From an uncultured Enterobacterales bacterium (GTDB lineage: Bacteria; Pseudomonadota; Gammaproteobacteria; Enterobacterales; Enterobacteriaceae), in assembly GCA_946478305.1 (NCBI GenBank), contig CAMLBO010000012.1, positions 1 to 64,000 of the forward strand: a stretch of 64,000 nt of DNA, given 5' to 3'. The translations under genes and the position numbers were made by a program. Under the pieces are notes generated by a model, which saw nothing but the letters and a program-made list of their open reading frames with translations, was not told the DNA's origin and searched no databases. Below, in pieces: positions 34,673 to 43,692 of this stretch (the stretch's first letter is position 1; each line of letters starts with the position of its first letter).

Positions 34673-36916
34673 TCAACTGCCGTGCAGGCGCTTGGCGTCG
34701 ATGACATCCGGCAGCTGGTTAAGTTTGGCAATCACACGCCCGAGGACCTGCGGATTGTAAATTTCGATATCCATATCGATAGTCGCCAGTTGCTGCTTGG
34801 TGTCACTGCGGCTGGCAACGCCCAAAACGTTGACCTTTTCATTGGCCAGTATGGTGGTGATATCACGCAGCAAACCACTCCGGTCATTAGCGACAACACG
34901 CACCACCAGCGAATAACCGCTGGAGTAGCTTTCGCCCCATACGGCGTCAACCACGCGCTCCGGCGCATTCAGACGCAAATCTTCCAGTTGGTCACAATCG
35001 GCCCGATGGATGGAAATACCGCGCCCCTGAGTGATATAACCGACGATCTCGTCGCCCGGAATCGGCTGGCAACAGCGCGCAATGTGGTGCATCAGATTAC
35101 CCACACCCTCGACCACCACACGACCATTGTCTTTACCGCTGTTACGCGCTGGTGGTGGCGTAGTTTTCTGCGTCAACTGCCGCAGGGCCTCTTTATCCAA
35201 CTCTTCTGCACTCGGTTTTTTCAACTGAGATTGCAGGAAGTTAACCATCTGGTTGAGGCGTATGTCGCCGTTGCCAATCGCCGCCAGAACTTCGTCCAGA
35301 GAATTGACGTTATAACGCGGCAGCAGCAGTTTCTCCGCGTCTTTAAGGCTTATCTCCAGCTTGTCCAGCTCGTCGTCGAGGATCTGCTTGCCCGCAATAA
35401 TGTTTTTATCGCGATCCTGTTTACGGAACCAGTTATGGATCTTCGAACGTCCGCGACTGGTCGTGACGTATCCCAGGTTCGGATTCAGCCAGTCACGGCT
35501 TGGGTTCGGATGTTTCTGGGTGATGATTTCAATCTGGTCACCCATGCGCAGTTGATAGGTGAAGGGGACAATTCGCCCACCGATTTTTGCACCGATACAA
35601 CGGTGACCTACATCGCTGTGAATGTGATAAGCGAAATCGAGCGGAGTCGACCCCATTGGCAGGTCGATGACATCACCTTTCGGGGTAAACACGTAGACGC
35701 GGTCGTCGAACACCTGACTGCGCACTTCGTCGAGCATTTCGCCCGAATCAGCCATCTCTTCCTGCCACGCAATCAGTTTACGCAGCCAGGCAATGCGCCC
35801 CTCATAACCGCCGCTACGCCCCCCCGGAACCGCTGTGCCCTCTTTATATTTCCAGTGCGCGGCCACACCAAGTTCGGCATCTTCATGCATCTGGCGGGTA
35901 CGGATTTGCACTTCCAGCGTTTTCCCCCGTGGCCCGAGCACCACGGTGTGGATGGACTGATAACCGTTGGGTTTCGGGTTGGCGACGTAGTCGTCAAATT
36001 CGTCAGGCAGATGGCGAAAATGGGTATGCACTATCCCCAGAGCCGCGTAACAATCCTGTAAGCGCTCAACGACAATTCGCACCGCACGTACATCGAACAG
36101 TTCATCAAAGGACAGGGCTTTTTTCTGCATCTTGCGCCAGATGCTGTAGATATGTTTCGGACGGCCATAGACATCGACCTTGATGCCCTCTTCGGCCATC
36201 GCCCCACGTACGGTGGAGACAAAATCATCGATATACTGCTCACGGTCTATACGACGCTCATGCAGCAATTTGGCGATGCGTTTATATTCATCAGGGTGAA
36301 GATAGCGGAAACAGAAATCTTCCAGCTCCCATTTAAGCTGGCCGATACCCAGCCGGTTAGCCAGTGGTGCATAGATATTGCTGCACTCTTTGGCCGCCAG
36401 CACGCGCTCTTCTTCCGGTGCATCTTTGACTTCACGCAGATGGGCAATTCGCTCGGCGAGCTTGAGCACGACGCAGCGGAAATCCTCCACCATGGCCAGC
36501 AGCATGCGGCGCACATTGTCGACTTGCTCGGAGGCCATCGAATCATTTTGGGTGGCTTTCAGCTGGCGGATAGCATCCATATCGCGCACACCGTGCACCA
36601 AATCGGTAATGCTTTTACCGAACTGCTGAGTGAGCGTCTCTTCGTCAATAATGCCGACGTCCACCAGCGGGAACAGCAGCGCCGCGCGCATACTGTCGTT
36701 GTCCATACTGAGGGTAGAGAGGATCTCGACCATTTCCAGCCCGCGCCACAATAGCAGCGAGGCATCCGGATGGCCCTGAGTCTGTTGTTCGCAGTAGCGC
36801 CAGGTCTCGGCTAAACGCTCACATGATTGCGGGCTGGAGAGGCCTAAACTGGTGATCCAGTCGTCGAGCGCAAACTCGCCTGCCGTGTTCAAATGTGCAC
36901 TTCTTACCGCAACCAT
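34673..36916 (-). CDS. relA: GTP pyrophosphokinase RelA ((p)ppGpp synthetase I)
   Basis: Ribosome-associated stringent-response enzyme. Pseudo-hydrolase N-terminal domain (about 1-190; it lacks the HDxxED hydrolase signature, e.g. ALLFPLVDVGIIDEETL), synthetase domain (YGRPKHIYSIWRKMQKK near 255), TGS domain (VYVFTPKGDVIDLPMGST near 405), zinc-finger and C-terminal ACT domain. 747 residues (E. coli 744). Start ATG 36916 with GAGAGGG upstream. Confidence 0.99.
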   Translation of the reverse strand: MVAVRSAHLNTAGEFALDDWITSLGLSSPQSCERLAETWRYCEQQTQGHPDASLLLWRGLEMVEILSTLSMDNDSMRAALLFPLVDVGIIDEETLTQQFGKSITDLVHGVRDMDAIRQLKATQNDSMASEQVDNVRRMLLAMVEDFRCVVLKLAERIAHLREVKDAPEEERVLAAKECSNIYAPLANRLGIGQLKWELEDFCFRYLHPDEYKRIAKLLHERRIDREQYIDDFVSTVRGAMAEEGIKVDVYGRPKHIYSIWRKMQKKALSFDELFDVRAVRIVVERLQDCYAALGIVHTHFRHLPDEFDDYVANPKPNGYQSIHTVVLGPRGKTLEVQIRTRQMHEDAELGVAAHWKYKEGTAVPGGRSGGYEGRIAWLRKLIAWQEEMADSGEMLDEVRSQVFDDRVYVFTPKGDVIDLPMGSTPLDFAYHIHSDVGHRCIGAKIGGRIVPFTYQLRMGDQIEIITQKHPNPSRDWLNPNLGYVTTSRGRSKIHNWFRKQDRDKNIIAGKQILDDELDKLEISLKDAEKLLLPRYNVNSLDEVLAAIGNGDIRLNQMVNFLQSQLKKPSAEELDKEALRQLTQKTTPPPARNSGKDNGRVVVEGVGNLMHHIARCCQPIPGDEIVGYITQGRGISIHRADCDQLEDLRLNAPERVVDAVWGESYSSGYSLVVRVVANDRSGLLRDITTILANEKVNVLGVASRSDTKQQLATIDMDIEIYNPQVLGRVIAKLNQLPDVIDAKRLHGS

Positions 36917-37088
36917 ACCCTCTCCCTACAATTCTGCTGCCAGTTGGGCGGCAGACGGGTTGATAAAAAAAGTCTTCGATATGCGAAGGGCATTATCTTG
37001 CCCATTCACTCTCAGCGTGGCAACACCTTCTGATTCCCTGTGGTTTACCGGGTCGTCACACAGCAGTTCCGGGAGTAGAATCTGGTGA

Positions 37089-37119
37089 TATACCCCAAAA
37101 ATTCGGGTTGCAGGGTATA
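37089..37119. repeat. Miniature ERIC remnant upstream of barA
   Basis: TATACCC (37089-37095) and GGGTATA (37113-37119) frame CAAAAATTCGGGTTGCA, the ERIC left end directly joined to its right terminus. It lies in the relA-barA divergent gap. Confidence 0.5.
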
Positions 37120-37186
37120 TAATTGTCGATTACACGCTGGTTCATTAAGCTTACGTTAGCCACTGATTCTCCCACACTGGAACCTC

Positions 37187-39934
37187 ATGACCAAATATAG
37201 CCTCCGCGCACGGATGATGATCTTAATTTTGGCACCCACATTAATGATTGGTCTGCTGCTCAGCACGTTTTTTGTGGTGCATCGCTACAACGAGCTGCAA
37301 AAACAGTTGATCGATGCAGGTTCCAGCATTATCGAGCCGCTGGCGGTGGCGAGTGAATATGGTATGACCTTCCGTGAGCGTGACCCGGTGAAAAAACTGA
37401 TCAGCCGCCTGCACCGTAATCACTCTGAGATTGTCAGGTCTATCAGCGTTTTCGACGCCGACAATAAGCTCTTTGCGACCTCAAATTCACTGCGCGATGG
37501 CGGTATATTGCAGGTGCCTTCGCTGAGTAAAATCCCGCGTGACTTGACCCAGAACCGCGTTGGGGACTCACTTATTCTGCGCACGCCGATTTTGGCAGAG
37601 AACCATAGCACCCCGGACGATCAGGCCACCGATACTGTACCGGCGCGCAACCTGGGGTATATCGCCATTGAACTGGATTTGAGTTCAGTGCGTTTACAGC
37701 AGTACCAGGAAGCCTTTGTTTCCACCATGCTGCTGTTGCTCTGTCTGGGGATTGCTACCCTGTTTGCTTACCGGCTGATGCGTGACGTGACCGGACCTAT
37801 CCGCAATATGGTCAATACGGTTGACCGTATCCGGCGTGGCCAGTTGGACAGTCGCGTTGAAGGCAATATGCTTGGCGAACTGAGCATGTTGAAAAACGGC
37901 ATCAACTCGATGGCCATGTCCCTGACGGCCTACCACGAAGAAGTGCAGCAAAATATCGACCAGGCTACGTCGGATTTGCGCGAAACCCTCGAACAGATGG
38001 AGATCCAGAACGTCGAGCTGGATTTAGCCAAAAAACGTGCACAGGAAGCGGCGCGTATTAAATCCGAATTCCTCGCCAATATGTCCCACGAATTGCGTAC
38101 TCCACTCAACGGCGTCATTGGTTTCACCCGCCAGACACTGAAAACGCCGCTGTCGCCAACTCAGGCAGATTACCTGCAAACCATTGAGCGCTCGGCTAAT
38201 AATCTGCTGACCATCATCAATGACGTACTCGACTTCTCCAAACTTGAAGCCGGTAAGCTGGTGCTTGAACATATTCCATTCTCACTGCGTGAAATGCTCG
38301 ACGAAGTGGTGATTCTGCTGGCGCACACTGCACATGACAAAGGGCTGGAACTGACCCTGAATGTGCATAATAACGTGCCTGAAAGCGTCCTGGGCGACCC
38401 GATGCGTCTTCAGCAAGTAGTGACGAATCTACTGGGAAATGCCATTAAGTTCACTGAAAACGGCAACATTGATATCAATGTGGAAATACGCTCGCAGAAC
38501 AATTTGCAAGTCGAACTTGAAGTGCAAATCCATGACACCGGGATCGGGATTTCTGAGCGTCAGCAGTCACAACTTTTCCAGGCCTTCCGTCAGGCCGATG
38601 CGAGCATTTCCCGCCGTCACGGCGGTACTGGTCTGGGACTGGTGATCACCCAGCGGCTGGTTAAAGAGATGGGCGGTGATATTAGCTTCTACAGCCAGAT
38701 CAACCGTGGCTCGACCTTCTGGTTCCATATCACTCTGGAACTGAACGATAACCGCCACATCACCCCGGTTTCTATGTCCTGCCTCGAAGGCAAGCGCATG
38801 GCCTATGTGGAATCCAATCCGGCGGCGGCCAAGGCCACGCTTGAAATTCTGCAATCCACGCCGCTTGATGTCGTCCACCGCACTACGATTCAGGCGCTGC
38901 CAGACCCGCATTACGATTTAATGCTGTGCAGTATCCCGGTAAAACTTGACCACCAGCTATCGGATTACGATGTTCGTCTGCAACAGGTGCTGGGCATGAC
39001 GGATCGCTTGCTGCTGGCGCTGCCCAGTGAATTCCAGGTCGATGCAGAAACGCTGAAAACACGCGGCGTCCAGGCCTGTCTGATTAAACCTGTTTCCAGC
39101 CTGCGCCTGTTACCGCTGTTGCTGGATGAACGCCCGGCGACCGTGGTGCTAAATGCAACAGTGCCAAGGGCATCACGCATGCCGCTGACGGCCATGGCGG
39201 TTGACGATAACCCGGCTAACCTCAAGCTGATCGGGACCTTACTGGAGGAACTGGTGGAAACCACCCTGCTATGTCACAGCGGTGAAGAGGCTATCGACAT
39301 GGCGCGTAATAACGATCTGGATATCATCCTGATGGATATTCAGATGCCGGATATTGACGGTATTCGGGCCAGCGAAATTATCCACCAAATGCCCCGCCAC
39401 ATTAAAACGCCGATAGTCGCGGTGACGGCTCACTCTTTGAGTGGCGAACGGGAGCAACTGCTTAAAGTGGGCATGGATGACTATCTGGCAAAACCTATTG
39501 ATGAAAGCATGCTTAAACGCGTACTGGCACGCCACTACTCTCACCACACTCCTCAAGAGTCACCGCTTAATCAGATCGCTGACCAGCTGCCTGCCAGTAC
39601 GCTGGACTGGCAGTTGGCACTGCGGCAGTCCGCCAACAAAGAGTCGCTGGCGCGTGACCTGCTGCAAATGCTGGTAGAGTTCCTGCCACAGGTCAGTGAG
39701 CGCGTCAACGCGGTGGCGCAGGGGGAGTCAGACCCGGATATTCTTTCCCTGATCCACAAATTACACGGCAGCTGTAGCTACAGCGGTGTTCCACGTCTGA
39801 AACAACTCTGTTTTTACATTGAACAGCAGTTGCGGCAAAACATCCCGGCGGACGAGCTCGAACCCGAATGGCTGGAGCTGTTGGATGAAATTGATAACGT
39901 GACCCAGGCGGCTGAACTGCACCTGAGAAGCTGA
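37187..39934 (+). CDS. barA: Hybrid sensor histidine kinase BarA
   Basis: Tripartite sensor of the BarA/UvrY (SirA) system, which induces CsrB/CsrC RNAs and so counteracts CsrA. Two membrane helices (about 10-32 and 178-198) bracket a periplasmic domain. HAMP, then HisKA with [16 protein letters not shown] (His near 302), HATPase (GTGLGLVIT near 485), REC domain with [10 protein letters not shown] near 718, and C-terminal Hpt with [12 protein letters not shown] near 860. 915 residues (E. coli 918). Divergent from relA; rlmD, which separates them in E. coli, is absent. Confidence 0.98.
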   Translation: MTKYSLRARMMILILAPTLMIGLLLSTFFVVHRYNELQKQLIDAGSSIIEPLAVASEYGMTFRERDPVKKLISRLHRNHSEIVRSISVFDADNKLFATSNSLRDGGILQVPSLSKIPRDLTQNRVGDSLILRTPILAENHSTPDDQATDTVPARNLGYIAIELDLSSVRLQQYQEAFVSTMLLLLCLGIATLFAYRLMRDVTGPIRNMVNTVDRIRRGQLDSRVEGNMLGELSMLKNGINSMAMSLTAYHEEVQQNIDQATSDLRETLEQMEIQNVELDLAKKRAQEAARIKSEFLANMSHELRTPLNGVIGFTRQTLKTPLSPTQADYLQTIERSANNLLTIINDVLDFSKLEAGKLVLEHIPFSLREMLDEVVILLAHTAHDKGLELTLNVHNNVPESVLGDPMRLQQVVTNLLGNAIKFTENGNIDINVEIRSQNNLQVELEVQIHDTGIGISERQQSQLFQAFRQADASISRRHGGTGLGLVITQRLVKEMGGDISFYSQINRGSTFWFHITLELNDNRHITPVSMSCLEGKRMAYVESNPAAAKATLEILQSTPLDVVHRTTIQALPDPHYDLMLCSIPVKLDHQLSDYDVRLQQVLGMTDRLLLALPSEFQVDAETLKTRGVQACLIKPVSSLRLLPLLLDERPATVVLNATVPRASRMPLTAMAVDDNPANLKLIGTLLEELVETTLLCHSGEEAIDMARNNDLDIILMDIQMPDIDGIRASEIIHQMPRHIKTPIVAVTAHSLSGEREQLLKVGMDDYLAKPIDESMLKRVLARHYSHHTPQESPLNQIADQLPASTLDWQLALRQSANKESLARDLLQMLVEFLPQVSERVNAVAQGESDPDILSLIHKLHGSCSYSGVPRLKQLCFYIEQQLRQNIPADELEPEWLELLDEIDNVTQAAELHLRS

Positions 39935-40294
39935 AGTCCCCCCGTGTGAGTTTGCTTGAGATCTCACTTACGGAAAATAATTTCACATTACATTAACAAT
40001 AACCGCATGAATTTATGCGTTATTTATCCTTCATATAAAAATCCTATGGTCGGGAGGTATTTACAACTCCCGATCACTTTGGTTTAACTCTACCCCATCA
40101 GTTGCGCAGTTTTCCGCCATCGTTCTTTTGCTGGAAAGATCTTTATTGCGTCAGCTGATTTTTTTAAATCCCAAAATGAGAGCGCTCTCTTTTTATTATT
40201 ATGATGTGAAACCTACTCTGTCTTCCCGATGCTGATATCTCATCTGTCAGCGTATCCAGACGACAGACATTGATTGCCAAAAGAGGGAAAACGG
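39935..40294 (+). promoter_or_regulatory. Leader and promoter region of the PTS operon
   Basis: 360 non-coding bases. A hairpin CGGGAG/CTCCCG with a 10-base loop (40050-40073) lies in the middle; it may be the barA terminator, although no long T run follows. The CelR/LacI-type palindrome at 40178-40189 comes next, followed by an AT-rich stretch TTTTTATTATTATGATG (40189-40206) that could supply a -10 region. Confidence 0.55.
40178..40189. promoter_or_regulatory. LacI-family-type operator, CelR-like palindrome
   Basis: Perfect 12-base palindrome GAGAGCGCTCTC with a central CG, the layout of LacI/GalR-family operators. It is close to the TGGGAGCGCTCCCA operator known for CelR cellulose-utilisation regulators. 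Its place about 105 bases before a cellobiose-type PTS gene fits a sugar-responsive repressor site. No LacI-family gene is in the window. Confidence 0.6.
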
Positions 40295-40630
40295 ATGGAT
40301 TTAGAAAATACGATTATGGAGTTGCTGGTTCACGCCGGCAGCGCCCGCAGCCACGCCATGATGGCATTGCAACAGGCACGCCGTGGAAATTTTGCAGCGG
40401 CGGAGCAAGCAATGAACGAATCACGTCAGGCGGTTTCTCATGCCCACGGCATGCAGACAGAACTTATTAGCATTGACGAAGGCTGCGGCAAAATCCCGGT
40501 AAATCTCATTATCGTGCATGCCCAGGACCACTTGATGAATGCGATGGTCATCCAGGATTTAGCCGTCGATATGATCGAACTTTACCGCCGTCTTCCATCT
40601 GCCGTGGCGGAACAAAGTCACCACCTTTAA
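40295..40630 (+). CDS. PTS lactose/cellobiose-family IIA component
   Basis: Phosphoryl carrier that takes phosphate from HPr and passes it to IIB. 111 residues of the three-helix-bundle IIA(Lac/Chb) family. The active-site His is in VSHAHGMQTELI near residue 50, and VHAQDHLMNAMV carries the conserved trimer-core Asp. Start ATG 40295 (MDLENTIM) has GAGGGAAAA upstream. First gene of an IIA-IIC operon; spaced 98 bases from IIC. Family substrates are beta-glucosides such as cellobiose or chitobiose; the true sugar is unknown. Confidence 0.93.
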   Translation: MDLENTIMELLVHAGSARSHAMMALQQARRGNFAAAEQAMNESRQAVSHAHGMQTELISIDEGCGKIPVNLIIVHAQDHLMNAMVIQDLAVDMIELYRRLPSAVAEQSHHL

Positions 40631-40728
40631 GCCCGATATTTTCTCAGTTCGAAATTCACATAAACAGCCAAAACCAAAATAGCCGTTAATAAAAACAGTG
40701 CGGAAATCATCCGCTCAGGGGGTGTGTA

Positions 40729-42096
40729 GTGTCTAAACCGAATGTCCTGCTCGAACGCTATGTTTTACCTTTCGCCTTGAAGATCGCCTCGCAAAAACAT
40801 GTCCTGTCAGTACGCGACGGCATTATCCTCAATATGCCCTTTATGCTTATTGGCTCCTTTTTCCTGATCTTCGCCTACCTGCCGATCCCAAGCTACGCCA
40901 ACATGATGGGCGAAGTGTTTGGCGCGGCCTGGCGTGAAAAACTGCTGTATCCGGTCAAAGCCACTTACGACATCATGGCCATCATCTCCAGCTTCGGTAT
41001 CGCTTACCGTCTGGCAGAGAAATATAAAACCCTCGATCCGCTGACCACAGGTGCAGTATCGCTGGTGGCCTTTATCATGACTATTCCACAAAACACGCTG
41101 TTCCAGCCGCTAAACGGGGCCACTGAACAGATCGTCAAAGGCGTATTGCCGATGAATTTCATCGGCAGTCAGGGGCTGTTTGTGGCGATTGTCATTGCCA
41201 TTTTGTCGACTGAAATCTACCGCTTTGTCCATGACCGCAATTTCGTTATCAATATGCCTGCGGGCGTCCCACCGGCGGTGGCAAAATCCTTTCTGGCGCT
41301 GATCCCGGGGTTTGCTGTTATGGCAGTGGTGCTGGCACTGCGGTTGGGCGTCGAGGCCACGCCGTTTGGCAACATCAATAATATGATCGCCACCCTTATC
41401 GGTATTCCAATGCACCACATCGGCGGCACCTTGCCGGGTATGATCTTCTCGGTGATCCTGATTGGTTTACTGTGGATGGTGGGTCTGCACGGTGACGCTA
41501 TCGTGCTGGTGTTTATCCAGCCGGTGTGGCTGTCAAATATGTCGGAAAACCTGACGGCTTTTCAGGCCGGGCAGCCGGTTCCGCACATCATTACCCAGCA
41601 GTTCTATGATTTATGGATAGCCCCCGGCGGCACTGGCGCACTGCTCGGATTGGTCATTTTCATGCTGATCCGCGCGCGCAGTGCACAGATGAAACAGCTG
41701 GGGAAAATCGCTGCACCAGGCTGTCTGTTTAACATCAGCGAACCTATGGTGTTTGGTATTCCGTTGGTCATGAACCCCTACTTCGCCATTCCGTTTATCC
41801 TTACGCCAGTGGTACTGGTGATTGTCACCTATACCGCCATGGCAACCGGGCTGGTGACGCCGCCAGTGGGTATCGCCCTGCCGTTTACCACACCGATCTT
41901 CATCAGTGGCTATCTGGCAACGGGCGGGCATATCTCCGGCACGGTGATACAGGTCGTCAATCTGGCGATTTCGCTGGTGATTTACTATCCGTTCTTCCGC
42001 GCGTGGGATCGCCTGAAATATAAAGAAGAACATCAGGCAGCCCAGCAGGAGGCCGAAAAAGCGCTGGCTGCCGCAGGCGAGCTCACCACCCGCTGA
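40729..42096 (+). CDS. PTS cellobiose/chitobiose-type IIC permease
   Basis: Membrane component that binds and moves the sugar. 455 residues with about ten hydrophobic segments. Family landmarks: N-terminal RDGIILNMPFMLIGSFFLI, GLHGDAIVLVFIQPVW near 248, and the glucose-superfamily loop CLFNISEPMVFGIPLVMNPY near 330. The start is GTG with GGGGGTG upstream. The C-terminus is cytoplasmic and rich in Ala/Glu. No IIB domain is fused and no IIB gene is nearby, so IIB must come from another locus. A strong terminator follows. Confidence 0.94.
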   Translation: MSKPNVLLERYVLPFALKIASQKHVLSVRDGIILNMPFMLIGSFFLIFAYLPIPSYANMMGEVFGAAWREKLLYPVKATYDIMAIISSFGIAYRLAEKYKTLDPLTTGAVSLVAFIMTIPQNTLFQPLNGATEQIVKGVLPMNFIGSQGLFVAIVIAILSTEIYRFVHDRNFVINMPAGVPPAVAKSFLALIPGFAVMAVVLALRLGVEATPFGNINNMIATLIGIPMHHIGGTLPGMIFSVILIGLLWMVGLHGDAIVLVFIQPVWLSNMSENLTAFQAGQPVPHIITQQFYDLWIAPGGTGALLGLVIFMLIRARSAQMKQLGKIAAPGCLFNISEPMVFGIPLVMNPYFAIPFILTPVVLVIVTYTAMATGLVTPPVGIALPFTTPIFISGYLATGGHISGTVIQVVNLAISLVIYYPFFRAWDRLKYKEEHQAAQQEAEKALAAAGELTTR

Positions 42097-42120
42097 TCTC
42101 TCATGTGAACAACAGACAGT

Positions 42121-42172
42121 AAAAAGCCCGGCGTTTCATCGCGTATGTTGCGTATGAAACGCCGGGCTTTTT
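42121..42172. terminator. Strong bidirectional terminator after the PTS genes
   Basis: Perfect 19-base inverted repeat (42121-42139 with 42154-42172; core GCCCGGCG/CGCCGGGC) and a 14-base loop, with A-T tracts on both sides. It separates the plus-strand PTS operon from the minus-strand deaminase gene. Confidence 0.95.
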
Positions 42173-42191
42173 ATAAGACACATTGACCTCA

Positions 42192-43553
42192 TCAGAACCA
42201 GGTGGTCACTGCTCCGGTCACGTCCCACTGTTCGTTCACCCGCAACAGCTGGCGCCATTTGTCAAAGGTCAAACAGGGGTGCGAAATATCAAATAGCAGC
42301 ATATCGCCCACCTGAATATCAGCATCCTGAGGCAGTGACATGAAGGCGTGCTGATCCATCATCTTGGTCATTTCCCAGCTCTTTGGCGCAGGCACTACCG
42401 TTGTGTATCCGGCTGAACGCGAAGTGGTTGGCCGGAAATGGCCAGCCACGACCGGAAAGCCCGCGTCGCCCCCGGCATCACGTTTGCCGAGCCCAATAAT
42501 TGCCCTGCCCGGCTCCGGCAAAGATTGTACATAAGCCCATACCTGCAACGCCGGTTGCAGACTGCTTTTCATTTCACGCGCCACCGGATTGTGTGCCTGA
42601 ATGCGTTGGTTGGCTTTCTCATATACCCCGGCGTCATGGGTCAGATAGCAACCGGAACGCAGGATAACCTCGAGGGTGAAGCGTTTTCCGGTATCAAGAT
42701 ATTTGTCGCTGCGGCTGAACTCTTCGGCCACCACGTCATACCACGCCGAGCCCGCGCCAGTCAGGATAACCGTTGGCTCAGCAAACTGACCTGCCTGTGC
42801 CAGGGCCTCCGTCCGCTTCATGACGTGTTGCAGGAAAGCGCGGATCGGCGCTTCTTCGTCAATCACGCCCTCGTAAATCTCCACGCCCACCAGTTTGATA
42901 GACGCCGGCCAGCGCCGGATGGCATCGAGCACCTGCTGCTCCTGCTCGGCATTGCGCACGCCGGTGCGCCCACCCATCACGCCATATTCCAGCAGCACCC
43001 GCAGCGTTTGTCCGCGGGAGGAAAAATAATCGCCCAGTGCATCAACGTTGTCGGCAGAATCGACAATACAGGTGAAATCGAACTCGCTGTCGCGGGCCAG
43101 CAACCCGGCGATGATCGCCATATTGGCTTTACCGGTCAGCTGGTTGGCCATGATCACCCGCCGTACACCGTGCTGGAAGGCCGCGTTAACCTGCGGCGCG
43201 GTGGCCAGCGTGATCCCCCAGGCGCCGTAGTCCAGCTGCAACTGATAAAGCTCTGGGCTCATGGTCGTTTTGCCGTGGGGTGCCAATTTCACTTTATAGC
43301 GGCTGATAAATTCGCGCATCCAGGACAGGTTATGTTCAATGCGTTCTTCCAGCAGAACGGCCACCGGCAGGCTGACCTCTTCACGCAGAATGTTCCAGCC
43401 CTGCTCACTGATATCCGCCATGCAGGGCTCATCAGGCAAGCTTCCAAGACCTTTGGTCTGCGTATTAACCGATTGGGAGGAGAAGTCATACAGAGAAGAT
43501 AAATCATAGAGTTCAGAAAAATCATAGGGTTCGGAGAAGTCAGGTTTGGACAT
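42192..43553 (-). CDS. PLP-dependent amino acid deaminase / D-threonine aldolase-like enzyme (DSD1 family)
   Basis: 453 residues of the alanine-racemase-N-fold family that includes D-serine dehydratase and D-threonine aldolase. The PLP lysine is K95 in KLAPHGKTTMSP. The C-terminal beta domain has a metal-site-like motif near GHFRPT and FDISHPCLTFDKW, typical of this family. Start ATG 43553 has GGGAG upstream; the frame is open far upstream, overlapping the glycerate kinase region, but without homology. Residues 7-24 are three imperfect six-residue repeats (SEPYDF, SELYDL, SSLYDF). It lies 139 bases downstream of the glycerate kinase gene, after its terminator. A role in D-amino-acid or hydroxy-amino-acid breakdown is an inference. 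Confidence 0.8.
   Translation of the reverse strand: MSKPDFSEPYDFSELYDLSSLYDFSSQSVNTQTKGLGSLPDEPCMADISEQGWNILREEVSLPVAVLLEERIEHNLSWMREFISRYKVKLAPHGKTTMSPELYQLQLDYGAWGITLATAPQVNAAFQHGVRRVIMANQLTGKANMAIIAGLLARDSEFDFTCIVDSADNVDALGDYFSSRGQTLRVLLEYGVMGGRTGVRNAEQEQQVLDAIRRWPASIKLVGVEIYEGVIDEEAPIRAFLQHVMKRTEALAQAGQFAEPTVILTGAGSAWYDVVAEEFSRSDKYLDTGKRFTLEVILRSGCYLTHDAGVYEKANQRIQAHNPVAREMKSSLQPALQVWAYVQSLPEPGRAIIGLGKRDAGGDAGFPVVAGHFRPTTSRSAGYTTVVPAPKSWEMTKMMDQHAFMSLPQDADIQVGDMLLFDISHPCLTFDKWRQLLRVNEQWDVTGAVTTWF
43482..43535 (-). repeat. Three imperfect 18-base tandem repeats in the deaminase N-terminus
   Basis: The coding strand repeats an 18-base unit of the form TCTGAACTCTATGATTT, encoding SEPYDF, SELYDL and SSLYDF. 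Unit length is a multiple of three, so copy-number change would keep the frame. Confidence 0.75.
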
Positions 43554-43640
43554 AGTGGGCTCCCGGTAGCGGACAATCGCATTTTCAATACCCAAACCTA
43601 ACGCAGCAGACAAGCCGGGGTAAAGATGCAGATGACAAAT

Positions 43641-43674
43641 AAAAAACCGGCACAGATTGTCATCAGGCGCCGGT
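43641..43674 (-). terminator. Glycerate kinase terminator
   Basis: ACCGGC/GCCGGT stem (43669-43674 with 43646-43651) with a 17-base loop and a six-T run on the minus strand, 20 bases past the kinase stop. The long loop makes it moderate in strength, so partial read-through into the deaminase gene is possible. Confidence 0.65.
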
Positions 43675-43692
43675 CCGGGAGGGGTAAGATAC

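Noticed and set aside
34682..36061. 459-codon open frame antisense to relA
   Set aside because: It lies completely inside relA in the opposite direction, has no recognisable domain, and the relA frame is fully conserved. It is a by-product of relA codon usage.
39935..40294. BglG/LicT-type antiterminator (RAT) leader before the PTS genes
   Set aside because: A hairpin is present at 40050-40073, but there is no sequence resembling a RAT motif overlapping a terminator, and no antiterminator gene is nearby.
42438..43502. 354-codon open frame antisense to the deaminase-like gene
   Set aside because: Same reason: the sense frame has family motifs and a ribosome-binding site; the antisense product is low-complexity, rich in His/Arg/Gln, with no family resemblance.
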